Source of the DNA: Bog-532 sp963830385 | Lineage (GTDB): Bacteria > Actinomycetota > Actinomycetes > Streptosporangiales > Streptosporangiaceae | Length of the DNA: 64,000 nt | Direction: 5' to 3' | Assembly (NCBI GenBank): GCA_963830385.1 | Contig: CAWHMD010000004.1 | Location: 611,748-675,747 of the forward strand | Shown: piece by piece, positions 35,561-42,515 of the stretch | How positions within the stretch are numbered: the first letter of the stretch is position 1 | How the letters are laid out: each line of letters opens with the position of its first letter | Notes under the pieces: model-generated | Database searches by the model: none | What the model was told of the DNA's origin: nothing | The model's input: only the letters and a program-made list of their open reading frames with translations | Position numbers and translations under genes: made by a program

Positions 35561-36874
35561 GTGACCGAGAACCAGAGTGTGACCGCGGCGGACGAAGTGG
35601 TCGGCATCTGCCAGGACCTGATCAGGATCGACACCACCAACCCGGGGGATCACTCGGGGCCGGGGGAACGGCTGGCGGCCGAGCACGTCGCGACGCTGCT
35701 GGGCGAGGTCGGCCTGGAGTCGCAGATCTTCGAGTCACATCCCAAACGGGCCAGCGTGGTCGCCCGGATCGCCGGGGAGGACTCCTCGCGCCCGGCACTG
35801 CTGCTGCACGGGCACCTGGACGTGGTACCCGCCAACGCGGCCGACTGGCGGGTCGACCCGTTCTCGGGCGAGGTGGTCGACGGGTGTGTCTGGGGCCGCG
35901 GGGCGGTCGACATGAAGGACATGGACGCGATGATCCTGGCCGTGGTCCGGCAGCGGCTGCGGGAGGGGCGGCGCCCCCCACGGGACGTCGTACTCGCGTT
36001 CACCGCCGATGAGGAGGCGGGCAGCACCTGGGGCGCCCGCTTCCTCGCCGAGCAGTACTCTGACCTGTTCGAGGGGGTGACCGAGGCCATCGGTGAGGTC
36101 GGCGGGTACAGCGTGACCGTCGGGGGCCAGCGGCTCTACCTGATGCAGACCGCCGAACGGGGCATCGCCTGGATGCGGCTGACGGCCCAGGGGACGGCCG
36201 GGCACGGGGCCATGGTCCATCCCGACAACGCGGTCACCGAGCTGGCCGAGGCGGTCGCCCGGATCGGCCGCCACGAATGGCCGGTCCGGCTCACCCCGCC
36301 GGTCAGGACGTTCCTGGAGGCGGCGGCGGAGGCGCTGGGGGACGAGTTCGACCCCGAGAACCTGGACGCGGTGCTGGACAAGCTCGGGCCGATCTCGCGG
36401 ATCATCCGGGCGGTGACCCGGAACACCGTCAATCCCACCCGGCTGAACGCCGGTTACAAGGTGAACGTGATCCCCCAGGAGGCCACCGCCGAGATCGACG
36501 GGCGCTTCCTGCCCGGCCACGAGGACGAGTTCTTCGCCCAGCTCGACCAGCTGATCGGACCGGAGGTGAGCCGCGAGTTCATCCACCGGGACATCGCGGT
36601 CGAGACCGCGGCCGACGGCGACCTGTACGCGGCGATGACCGACTCGCTGCTGGCCGCCGACCCGGGAGCCCGGGTCGTGCCCTACACGATGTTCGGCGGC
36701 ACCGACGCGAAGGCGTGGAGCCTGCTCGGCATCCGCTGCTTTGGCTTCGCGCCGCTGCAACTCCCTGCGGATCTCGACTTTTCCGGAATGTTCCACGGTA
36801 TCGACGAACGCGTTCCGGTTGATGGGCTGAGGTTCGGTGTGCGCGTTCTTGACGCATTTCTCGACCATTGTTAG
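35561..36874 (+). CDS. M20-family metallopeptidase / amidohydrolase
   Basis: 437 residues from GTG 35561 (upstream in-frame sequence overlaps the tRNA, so is not used). Two-metal site: HGHLDVVPA (His and Asp, about residue 83), WGRGAVDMKDMDA (Asp about 118) and TADEEAGSTWG (catalytic Glu and metal Glu about 151), with a terminal His in GMFHGIDERVP. The dimerisation insert lies around 190-310. Hydrolyses a peptide, acyl-amino acid or similar amide in the cytoplasm; substrate unknown. A conserved actinobacterial housekeeping-type gene. Confidence 0.9.
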   Translation: MTENQSVTAADEVVGICQDLIRIDTTNPGDHSGPGERLAAEHVATLLGEVGLESQIFESHPKRASVVARIAGEDSSRPALLLHGHLDVVPANAADWRVDPFSGEVVDGCVWGRGAVDMKDMDAMILAVVRQRLREGRRPPRDVVLAFTADEEAGSTWGARFLAEQYSDLFEGVTEAIGEVGGYSVTVGGQRLYLMQTAERGIAWMRLTAQGTAGHGAMVHPDNAVTELAEAVARIGRHEWPVRLTPPVRTFLEAAAEALGDEFDPENLDAVLDKLGPISRIIRAVTRNTVNPTRLNAGYKVNVIPQEATAEIDGRFLPGHEDEFFAQLDQLIGPEVSREFIHRDIAVETAADGDLYAAMTDSLLAADPGARVVPYTMFGGTDAKAWSLLGIRCFGFAPLQLPADLDFSGMFHGIDERVPVDGLRFGVRVLDAFLDHC

Positions 36875-37270
36875 GCCTCACCCGCAGGTCAGCGCATGTG
36901 TGAGCCAAAAACGCCATAGTGGCCGGCAAAGATTATTAGGAAGGCTTCGCCTGCATACGATCCGTGCTGTTACAGTGACACACTGTGCACGGAGACGGGT
37001 GGATCCTTCACCTGGAGTCAGATGTGCCACTGACCCGGCTTGACTGTCTGGCCGGTGGCCATCGCTGCTGGCGGGGACTGACTGCCTACGCCAGTTACGC
37101 TCCCGGTGCGGCCCCCGGCTCCGCGCATCAGCCAGAGCAAGGCCCCCGGAAGTCATGAAGTAGCCAGCCAGACGGAAAGCGTCCTGGCTTGCCTCGCCAT
37201 GGCCAACGGCGGTGACTTTAAGTACCTATGTAGTCGCTTTTAGTAACTAGATGAGGTTAGGAGCTATCAC
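36875..37270. other. Long leader upstream of the surface-protein genes
   Basis: 396 bp without a gene. The last 60 bp are AT-rich and include TAGTAACTAGATGAGG and GTTAGGAGC, the ribosome site before TTG 37271. The size would allow a regulatory leader, but no riboswitch class was recognised. Confidence 0.35.
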
Positions 37271-38185
37271 TTGCGGACGTGGGCTCACAGGACAGCCAAG
37301 GTGGTCATGCTGACCGCCAGCTTCGCGACGGTGGGTGCCGGATTCTCCAGCATCGCCCTCGCCGCCAGCAGCGCCAGCGGCGGTACCGGCAGCGCCGTCA
37401 CCGCCGGCCTCGGCTCGCTGACCGGCGGCGGCCAGGGCGGCGCGCCCGCGAGCCTGCCCGCCGCGGTCTGCGGCGACGCGGCCTCGCTGCTGGGTATCGG
37501 CTTGGTCGGTTGCGGCAGCGCGCCCGCGTCCGGCACCCCGGCCACGGCCGGCCGCGCCGCGACGACGGGGGCGGCCGGATCAACCGGCACGTCAGCGGCG
37601 TCCGGGAGCACTTCCGGCCTGGCCGGCGCTACCGGCGGCACCCTGAGCGGCGCTACCAGCGGCGCCGGGACGGGCGCGCCGGGTGGCGGCTCCAGTCAAC
37701 CCAGCCAGGCTGGTCAGCGGGGTCAGGCCAGCGGGGCCAGCCAGGCCACCGGTTCCGGCGCGAGCGGCCCGGCGGCCGCGGGCGACGGGCCGGCGACGGT
37801 CGGCGGCCCGGGCAGTGCCCAGCCCTCCGGGCAGTCCACCGACTGCGGCGACACCGCCGCCGTGCTGGGCGATTCGGCGGCCGGGTGTGAGAGCACGGCC
37901 GGAGCCCAGAACGGGCGCACGTTCGCCGACTCGCCCGAGACCGGGACCGCGCCGTCCCGGCCGGGCACCGGCGCCCCGGGACAGGACGCCGCCGGGACGA
38001 GCGCGGCCAGCGGGACGGGTGACGGCCAGGCCGTGCCCGCGACCACGCTGGCGGCCGACTCGCCGTCCGGCATGAGCAATGTCTCGATCTACAGCTTGGC
38101 CATCGGAGCTCTGGTGGCCGGCGCCGTCGCGCTGAAGATGGCGGGACGGCGGTTTCGTGGCCACAACCGGGGTCACCGGATCTGA
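37271..38185 (+). CDS. Secreted Ala/Gly/Ser/Thr-rich surface protein with C-terminal anchor
   Basis: 304 residues from TTG 37271, with AGGAG 8 bp upstream. An N-terminal signal peptide ends near SIALAASSA. Two short units resemble stripped chaplin cores: VCGDAASLLGIGLVGCGS near residue 67 and DCGDTAAVLGDSAAGCES near 192. The rest is low-complexity Gly/Ser/Thr/Ala. A transmembrane helix (SIYSLAIGALVAGAVALKMA) and basic tail end the protein, without an LPxTG motif. It precedes two chaplin-like genes in the same direction and probably belongs to the same surface layer. Confidence 0.7.
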   Translation: MRTWAHRTAKVVMLTASFATVGAGFSSIALAASSASGGTGSAVTAGLGSLTGGGQGGAPASLPAAVCGDAASLLGIGLVGCGSAPASGTPATAGRAATTGAAGSTGTSAASGSTSGLAGATGGTLSGATSGAGTGAPGGGSSQPSQAGQRGQASGASQATGSGASGPAAAGDGPATVGGPGSAQPSGQSTDCGDTAAVLGDSAAGCESTAGAQNGRTFADSPETGTAPSRPGTGAPGQDAAGTSAASGTGDGQAVPATTLAADSPSGMSNVSIYSLAIGALVAGAVALKMAGRRFRGHNRGHRI

Positions 38186-38236
38186 CCGATCCGTAACCAA
38201 CCGGGGCCACCGGGTCTGACAAACCCGCTTGCACGG

Positions 38237-38277
38237 TGTCCCGTGCCGTGCCGTGGGCGCGGTCACGGCACGGGACA
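38237..38277 (+). terminator. Perfect 14-bp hairpin after the 37271 gene
   Basis: TGTCCCGTGCCGTG (38237-38250) pairs fully with CACGGCACGGGACA (38264-38277) around a 13-nt loop. There is no U-tract, as is common for actinomycete terminators. It separates the first surface gene from the chaplin gene. Confidence 0.65.
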
Positions 38278-38340
38278 GCCCGCTCGGGCACTCCCGCCAG
38301 TCGATGCAGATGAGAAATCACGACGAGTACAGGAGCACTA

Positions 38341-39741
38341 ATGAAGATATCGCCATGGGCGGCCGGTGTGATGAAAGTGGCTGTGCTGAGCGCCGCATTT
38401 GCCATTCCCGGCACGGCAATTGCCTCGGCGGCGACCGTTTCCGGCCCGATTCAGGTAACCAGCGGAAATGGTTCCATCCTGGGCGGAAACGCAGTCAACG
38501 TCCCGGTTAATGCGCCGGTCGACGTATGCGGTAACGCGGTCGGCCTCCTGGGCAGCGCGCTCGGCGCCTGCCAGGGTGGTGCCAGCGTCAGCGGGGGCAG
38601 CGGCTCCGGCTCGGGCGCCACCCAGATCACCTCCGGCAACGGCTCGATCCTGGGCGGGAACGCGGTCAACGCTCCGGTCAAGGCGCCGGTCGACGTGTGC
38701 GGCAACGCCATCGGCAACGCGGCCGCGCACTGCAAGGGCGGCGCCACCGTGGGCGGCGGCTCGGGCGGCGGCGTCAACCCGGGCGGGCCCCGGACCAACG
38801 CCGACCCGGCCGACCCGGCTGACCCGGCCGGCTCCGGCACCACCCAGATCACCTCCGGCAACGGCTCGATCGCCGGCGGCAACGAGGTCAACGCGCCCAT
38901 CAACCTCCCGGTCAACCTGTGCGGCAACGCGGTCGCGCTGATCGGCCAGTCCGAGGCGGCCTGCGCGGGCGGCGCGTCGGTGACCGGCGCGGGCGGTGCG
39001 GGCGGCTCCGTCACCCAGTTCACCTCCGGCAACGGCTCGATCGCCGGTGGCAACGCCGTCAACCTGCCGATCAACGCGCCGGTCAACGTCTGCGGCAACG
39101 CGGCCGCGGTGCTCGGCTCGGCGCTGGCCGGCTGCCGGGGCGGCGCGAGCGTCACCGGCGCCGGGACCACGTCCGACGTGACCCAGGCCACCAGCGGCAA
39201 CGGCTCGATCCTGGGCGGCAACGTGATCAACGCGCCCATCAACGCGCCGGTCAACGTCTGCGGTAACTCGATCGCCGTCCTCGGCTCGGCCCTGGCCGGC
39301 TGCCGCGGCGGCGCCACCGTAACCTCGGTCACCACGCCCAGCCACCCGGGTCGCCCGGGCCACCCCGGCCACCCCGGCCGCCCCGGACACCCGGGCCGTC
39401 CTGGCCACCCGGGCCGTCCTGGCCACCCGGGCCGCCCCGGCGCTCCCGGCGCTCCGGGTGCCCCCGGCGCTCCTGGCGCTCCTGGCGCTCCTGGCACTCC
39501 CGGTGCCCCTGGCGCCCCTGGTGCTCCCGGCACCAGCACCAGCACCACCACCAGCACGGGCAGCACCACCAGCACCGGTAGCCAGTCCGTGACCACGGCC
39601 GCCTCCACCACCGGCAGCAGTGGCCTGCTGCCCACCACCGGCGCCGACCTGGCCGCCATGGTGGCCGCCGGCCTGGCCGCGATTGCCGTCGGCGTGGTGT
39701 CCCTGCTCACCATCCGCCGCCGCCGGGCCGCTCGCGTCTGA
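38341..39741 (+). CDS. Five-repeat chaplin-like, sortase-anchored surface protein with collagen-like linker
   Basis: 466 residues from ATG 38341 (AGGAGCAC upstream). A signal peptide ends near AIASA (30). Five chaplin-type units follow at about 38-82, 97-138, 169-214, 227-272 and 283-328. Each has TSGNGSI, NAP(V/I)NxPV(D/N), CGN and a second Cys 11-14 residues later. Next come a PGR/PGH tract (about 336-367), a PGA tract (368-397), a Ser/Thr stalk, LPTTG at 430, a membrane helix and RRRR. Chaplins coat aerial hyphae and spores as amyloid-like films; usual long chaplins have two units. The collagen-like linker may span the wall. Confidence 0.9.
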   Translation: MKISPWAAGVMKVAVLSAAFAIPGTAIASAATVSGPIQVTSGNGSILGGNAVNVPVNAPVDVCGNAVGLLGSALGACQGGASVSGGSGSGSGATQITSGNGSILGGNAVNAPVKAPVDVCGNAIGNAAAHCKGGATVGGGSGGGVNPGGPRTNADPADPADPAGSGTTQITSGNGSIAGGNEVNAPINLPVNLCGNAVALIGQSEAACAGGASVTGAGGAGGSVTQFTSGNGSIAGGNAVNLPINAPVNVCGNAAAVLGSALAGCRGGASVTGAGTTSDVTQATSGNGSILGGNVINAPINAPVNVCGNSIAVLGSALAGCRGGATVTSVTTPSHPGRPGHPGHPGRPGHPGRPGHPGRPGHPGRPGAPGAPGAPGAPGAPGAPGTPGAPGAPGAPGTSTSTTTSTGSTTSTGSQSVTTAASTTGSSGLLPTTGADLAAMVAAGLAAIAVGVVSLLTIRRRRAARV

Positions 39742-39773
39742 CGGCCGTCATCCCCGCCCACCGTGTGGGCTTA

Positions 39774-39811
39774 GACGGCCCGCCCCGGGTCCAGGCCCGG
39801 GGCGGGCCGTC
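39774..39811 (+). terminator. Perfect 16-bp hairpin after the first chaplin-like gene
   Basis: GACGGCCCGCCCCGGG (39774-39789) pairs with CCCGGGGCGGGCCGTC (39796-39811) around a 6-nt loop, 33 bp after the stop. Very stable, with no U-run. Confidence 0.85.
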
Positions 39812-40692
39812 GCGGCGTGGGATGGGTCCGCCAGCAGCGGCAACGTGCTGACCGGGTACAGCCTCGGCGGCGGGCCTCATCCACCCCGGCCGACGGTCCT
39901 TTGTTCACCGGCCCCGCGCCACACCGGCCAGGCCATAACGTCTCGGCCGGTCGGGCATCAAGCCGGTCTTTACGCCCCGCCCATCAAGATCCACGAGGCA
40001 CGATCTGGCGGCCGGCGAAATTGTGACCTCGAAGTCTTCGCATCAGCACGCTGTGTGATGCTATGGTCACGCAATGTAAATAAAGAACGGGCGGCAACCC
40101 GCCCGGCGCGGGCACCGCAGCTGGCCTGACTGGCTGGACCGGTTGGCAATTTCAACCCCGCGCACTGTGCAGTAACTCCGGTAGGAACGCTGTACCCAGC
40201 CGGACGGACGCCGTCTCGGCCGGCTCTGCACGGCTCATGATGGTCACTCTGAGTAGGAGTAAGATAGCTTTGCGTAATTAACATGCAGCTTCGCGGCAGC
40301 GGTAGGGCGTCCGCCAGGGCAGCTCGCTCAGGGCCGCAGCAGAGCGGCACCGCTTCCGGCGCCTCGGGTCGCAGCGCGCCGGACGTAAGGGGCCGCGTCA
40401 GTCCAGTCGGCCACTCGTTCCGGAAGCGGCCATACGTTCACCGAGACCCACGAACCGAGACCCGAAAACCGAGACCCCCAACCGAGACCCGAAAACCGAG
40501 ACCGTCCCGCCCCGCTCGGGCGATCCGGCCGGGCAGCCCACAGCGTAGGCCCACAACGTAGGCCCACAGCGTAGGCCTGCAACTCCGCCGGGGGGCCATA
40601 TGGCCGGCCATTCCCGCACCTACCTCGGCCGTCCACTTGACGGCCGAAGTAACCGTTTCCGATGAGTCATCACGACGAATACAGGAGCAGTA
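39812..40692. other. Long intergenic region between the two chaplin-like genes
   Basis: About 880 bp without a gene. It holds AT-richer patches near 40020-40090 and 40255-40285, the short tandem repeats at 40440-40575, and, just before ATG 40693, a leader (CACGACGAATACAGGAGCA) nearly identical to that of the 38341 gene. Promoter elements for the second chaplin gene should be here. Confidence 0.5.
40440..40575. repeat. Two short tandem-repeat arrays upstream of the second chaplin-like gene
   Basis: ACCGAGACC occurs five times at a spacing of 13-14 bp (40440, 40454, 40468, 40481, 40495). Then CCCACAGCGTAGG is present three times in direct 13-bp tandem (40537-40575, one copy with A for G). The spacing is too short for CRISPR. 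Possible regulator sites or replication-slippage products. Confidence 0.8.
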
Positions 40693-41928
40693 ATGAAAAT
40701 ATCCCCATGGGCGACCGGAGCCATGAAAGTCGCCGTGCTCAGCGCTGCCTTCGCCATTCCCGGGTCGGGTATGGCCATGGCCGCGGGGCCCATCCAGTCG
40801 ACCAGCGGAAACGGGTCGATCGGGGGCGGCAACCAGATCAACGCGCCGATCAACGCACCGATCGACGTCTGCGGCAACGCGGTCGCCATTCTGGGTGGCG
40901 CGTTCGGCGCATGCCAGGGCGGCGCGGCCGTCTTCACCGGCGGCGGTCACGGTCCGTCCGTGATCCAGCACAGCAGCGGTAACGGCTCGATCCTGGGCGG
41001 CAACCAGATCAACGCGCCGATCAACGCGCCGATCGATGTCTGCGGCAACGCGGTCGCCGTTCTCGGCGTCGCGGGCGCGCACTGCCGCGGCGGCTCCGTC
41101 GTCTGGACCACGGCCGTCATCAAGCACACGCCGTCCGTGATCCAGGACACCAGCGGTAACGGCTCGATCCTGGGCGGTAACCAGGCCAACGTGCCGGTCA
41201 ACGCGCCGGTCGACGTCTGCGGCAACGCGGTGGCTCTGCTCGGCCTGGCCGACGCTGGCTGCGTCGGCGGGGCGACCGTTGACAACGGTGGCGGCCACGG
41301 GCCGTCCGTGATCCAGCACAGCTCGGGCAACGGGTCGATCGCCGGTGGCAACCAGATCAACGCGCCGGTCAACGCGCCGGTCGACGTCTGCGGCAACTCG
41401 GCTGCGGTCGCCGGCCTCGCGTCGGCCCACTGCAAGGGCGGTGCCAGCGTCAAGGACGGCCACTCTGGCGCTGTCCAGCGGACCAGCGGCGACGGCTCGA
41501 TCCTGGGCGGCAACCAGATCAACGCGCCGATCAACGCGCCGGTCGACGTCTGCGGCAACGCGGTCGCGGTCCTCGGCCTCGCGGACGCCGGCTGCAAGGG
41601 CGGCGCCACCGTCACCTCGGTCACCAAGCCGCACCACCCCGGCAAGCCGCACCACCCGGGCAAGCCCTGCAAGCCGCACCACCCGAGCAAGCCGAGCAAG
41701 CCCTGCAAGCCGCACCACCCCGGCAAGCCCGGTACCACCACCACGACCACGACCACGACCGCCGGTGGGTCGCCTCAGACGACCGCGCAGACCGTGAGCA
41801 GCACTCACGGCCTGCTGCCGACCACCGGCGCTGACCTGGCCGGCATGGTGGCCGCCGCTCTGGCCGCGATCGCCGCCGGCGTGGTGTCCCTGCTCACCAT
41901 CCGCCGCCGCCGGGCCGCTCGCATCTGA
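40693..41928 (+). CDS. Five-repeat chaplin-like, sortase-anchored surface protein with His/Lys/Pro linker
   Basis: 411 residues from ATG 40693. Paralogue of the 38341 product: the same signal peptide (MKISPWATGAMKVAVLSAAF) and five chaplin-type units with NQINAPINAPIDVCGNAV and a second Cys 12-14 residues on. The linker differs: KPHHPGKPHHPGKPCKPHHP and a repeat of it, with two extra Cys, then a Thr stalk, LPTTG and a membrane helix with RRRR. The His-rich linker could bind metal ions. The gene pair arose by duplication; the leaders and 3' ends are well conserved while the linkers have diverged. Confidence 0.9.
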   Translation: MKISPWATGAMKVAVLSAAFAIPGSGMAMAAGPIQSTSGNGSIGGGNQINAPINAPIDVCGNAVAILGGAFGACQGGAAVFTGGGHGPSVIQHSSGNGSILGGNQINAPINAPIDVCGNAVAVLGVAGAHCRGGSVVWTTAVIKHTPSVIQDTSGNGSILGGNQANVPVNAPVDVCGNAVALLGLADAGCVGGATVDNGGGHGPSVIQHSSGNGSIAGGNQINAPVNAPVDVCGNSAAVAGLASAHCKGGASVKDGHSGAVQRTSGDGSILGGNQINAPINAPVDVCGNAVAVLGLADAGCKGGATVTSVTKPHHPGKPHHPGKPCKPHHPSKPSKPCKPHHPGKPGTTTTTTTTTAGGSPQTTAQTVSSTHGLLPTTGADLAGMVAAALAAIAAGVVSLLTIRRRRAARI

Positions 41929-41963
41929 CGGCCCGTATCCCGCCTTGCCGCGCGGGATTAAAG

Positions 41964-42000
41964 CTGCCCGCCCCGGGGTTGTGCTACCTGGGGCGGGCAG
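41964..42000 (+). terminator. Hairpin after the second chaplin-like gene
   Basis: CTGCCCGCCCC (41964-41974) pairs with GGGGCGGGCAG (41990-42000), an 11-bp perfect stem, 36 bp after the stop. Similar in sequence to the hairpin after the first chaplin-like gene. Confidence 0.8.
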
Positions 42001-42069
42001 TTCGCGTCCAGCCCCGTATCGACGTTTTAAAAAAAATCGGCGATCCTCGAGAAACGGGAAAAGCCCAGA

Positions 42070-42255
42070 TCAGAGGGTGCGAACCGCCCGAATGATCTTC
42101 CTTCGCAGGGTGACCTTCCGGCTGCCGTCGGCGTAAAGGCGCAGACGGGACAACTCCCATTCGCCATACTCGGCATGGTCCGTCAGTATGCGCCGCGCGG
42201 CATCACGAGTCATCCCGCGCGGCAGGTAGACCACCATGTAGGCATATTCGGCCAT
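42070..42255 (-). CDS. DUF5703-like small protein
   Basis: 61 residues from ATG 42255 with AGAAGG just before it. MAEYAYMVVYLPRGMTRDAA, TDHAEYGEWELSRLRLYADG and RRKIIRAVRTL match a short conserved actinobacterial protein of unknown function, predicted as a small alpha/beta fold with a basic C-terminus. Encoded beside topA on the opposite strand. Confidence 0.8.
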   Translation of the reverse strand: MAEYAYMVVYLPRGMTRDAARRILTDHAEYGEWELSRLRLYADGSRKVTLRRKIIRAVRTL

Positions 42256-42515
42256 CACCTTCTATTGTGCTCCACGTAACCGGTGATTCAATCGGCCGTG
42301 GCGAGAAATCCGCTACGGTCGGGCTGGCCCCTCTTGTCTGCCGATCAAGGGTCTGACCAGGCGGATGGCTGAGCCGGGCCGGGGTGGGGAACACCTAAGG
42401 CCGGATCGAGGGTTGGAAAAGTAACGACAAGGTCGCGCATGCTGGGGAAGAGGCGCGACCTGCGCGGCCGCCCGCCACGGGCAGGCCGTGGCCTGGATGT
42501 GAGGTTGGGACGAGC

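Noticed and set aside
36960..37060. A c-di-AMP (ydaO-like) riboswitch before the surface-protein genes
   Set aside because: GGGTGGATCC and nearby words are suggestive, but the conserved core and pairing pattern could not be matched by eye.
39330..39530. Tandem DNA repeat as a separate element
   Set aside because: It is the coding sequence of the Pro-Gly-Arg/His/Ala linker in frame with the chaplin-like protein.
40440..40575. Possible CRISPR array
   Set aside because: The repeat units are 9-13 bp at spacings of 13-14 bp with no unique spacers, and no cas genes are present.
38338..41808. Long minus-strand frames across the chaplin-like genes
   Set aside because: They arise from the repetitive GC-rich codons of the chaplin repeats; the plus-strand products have signal peptides, chaplin cores and LPTTG anchors.
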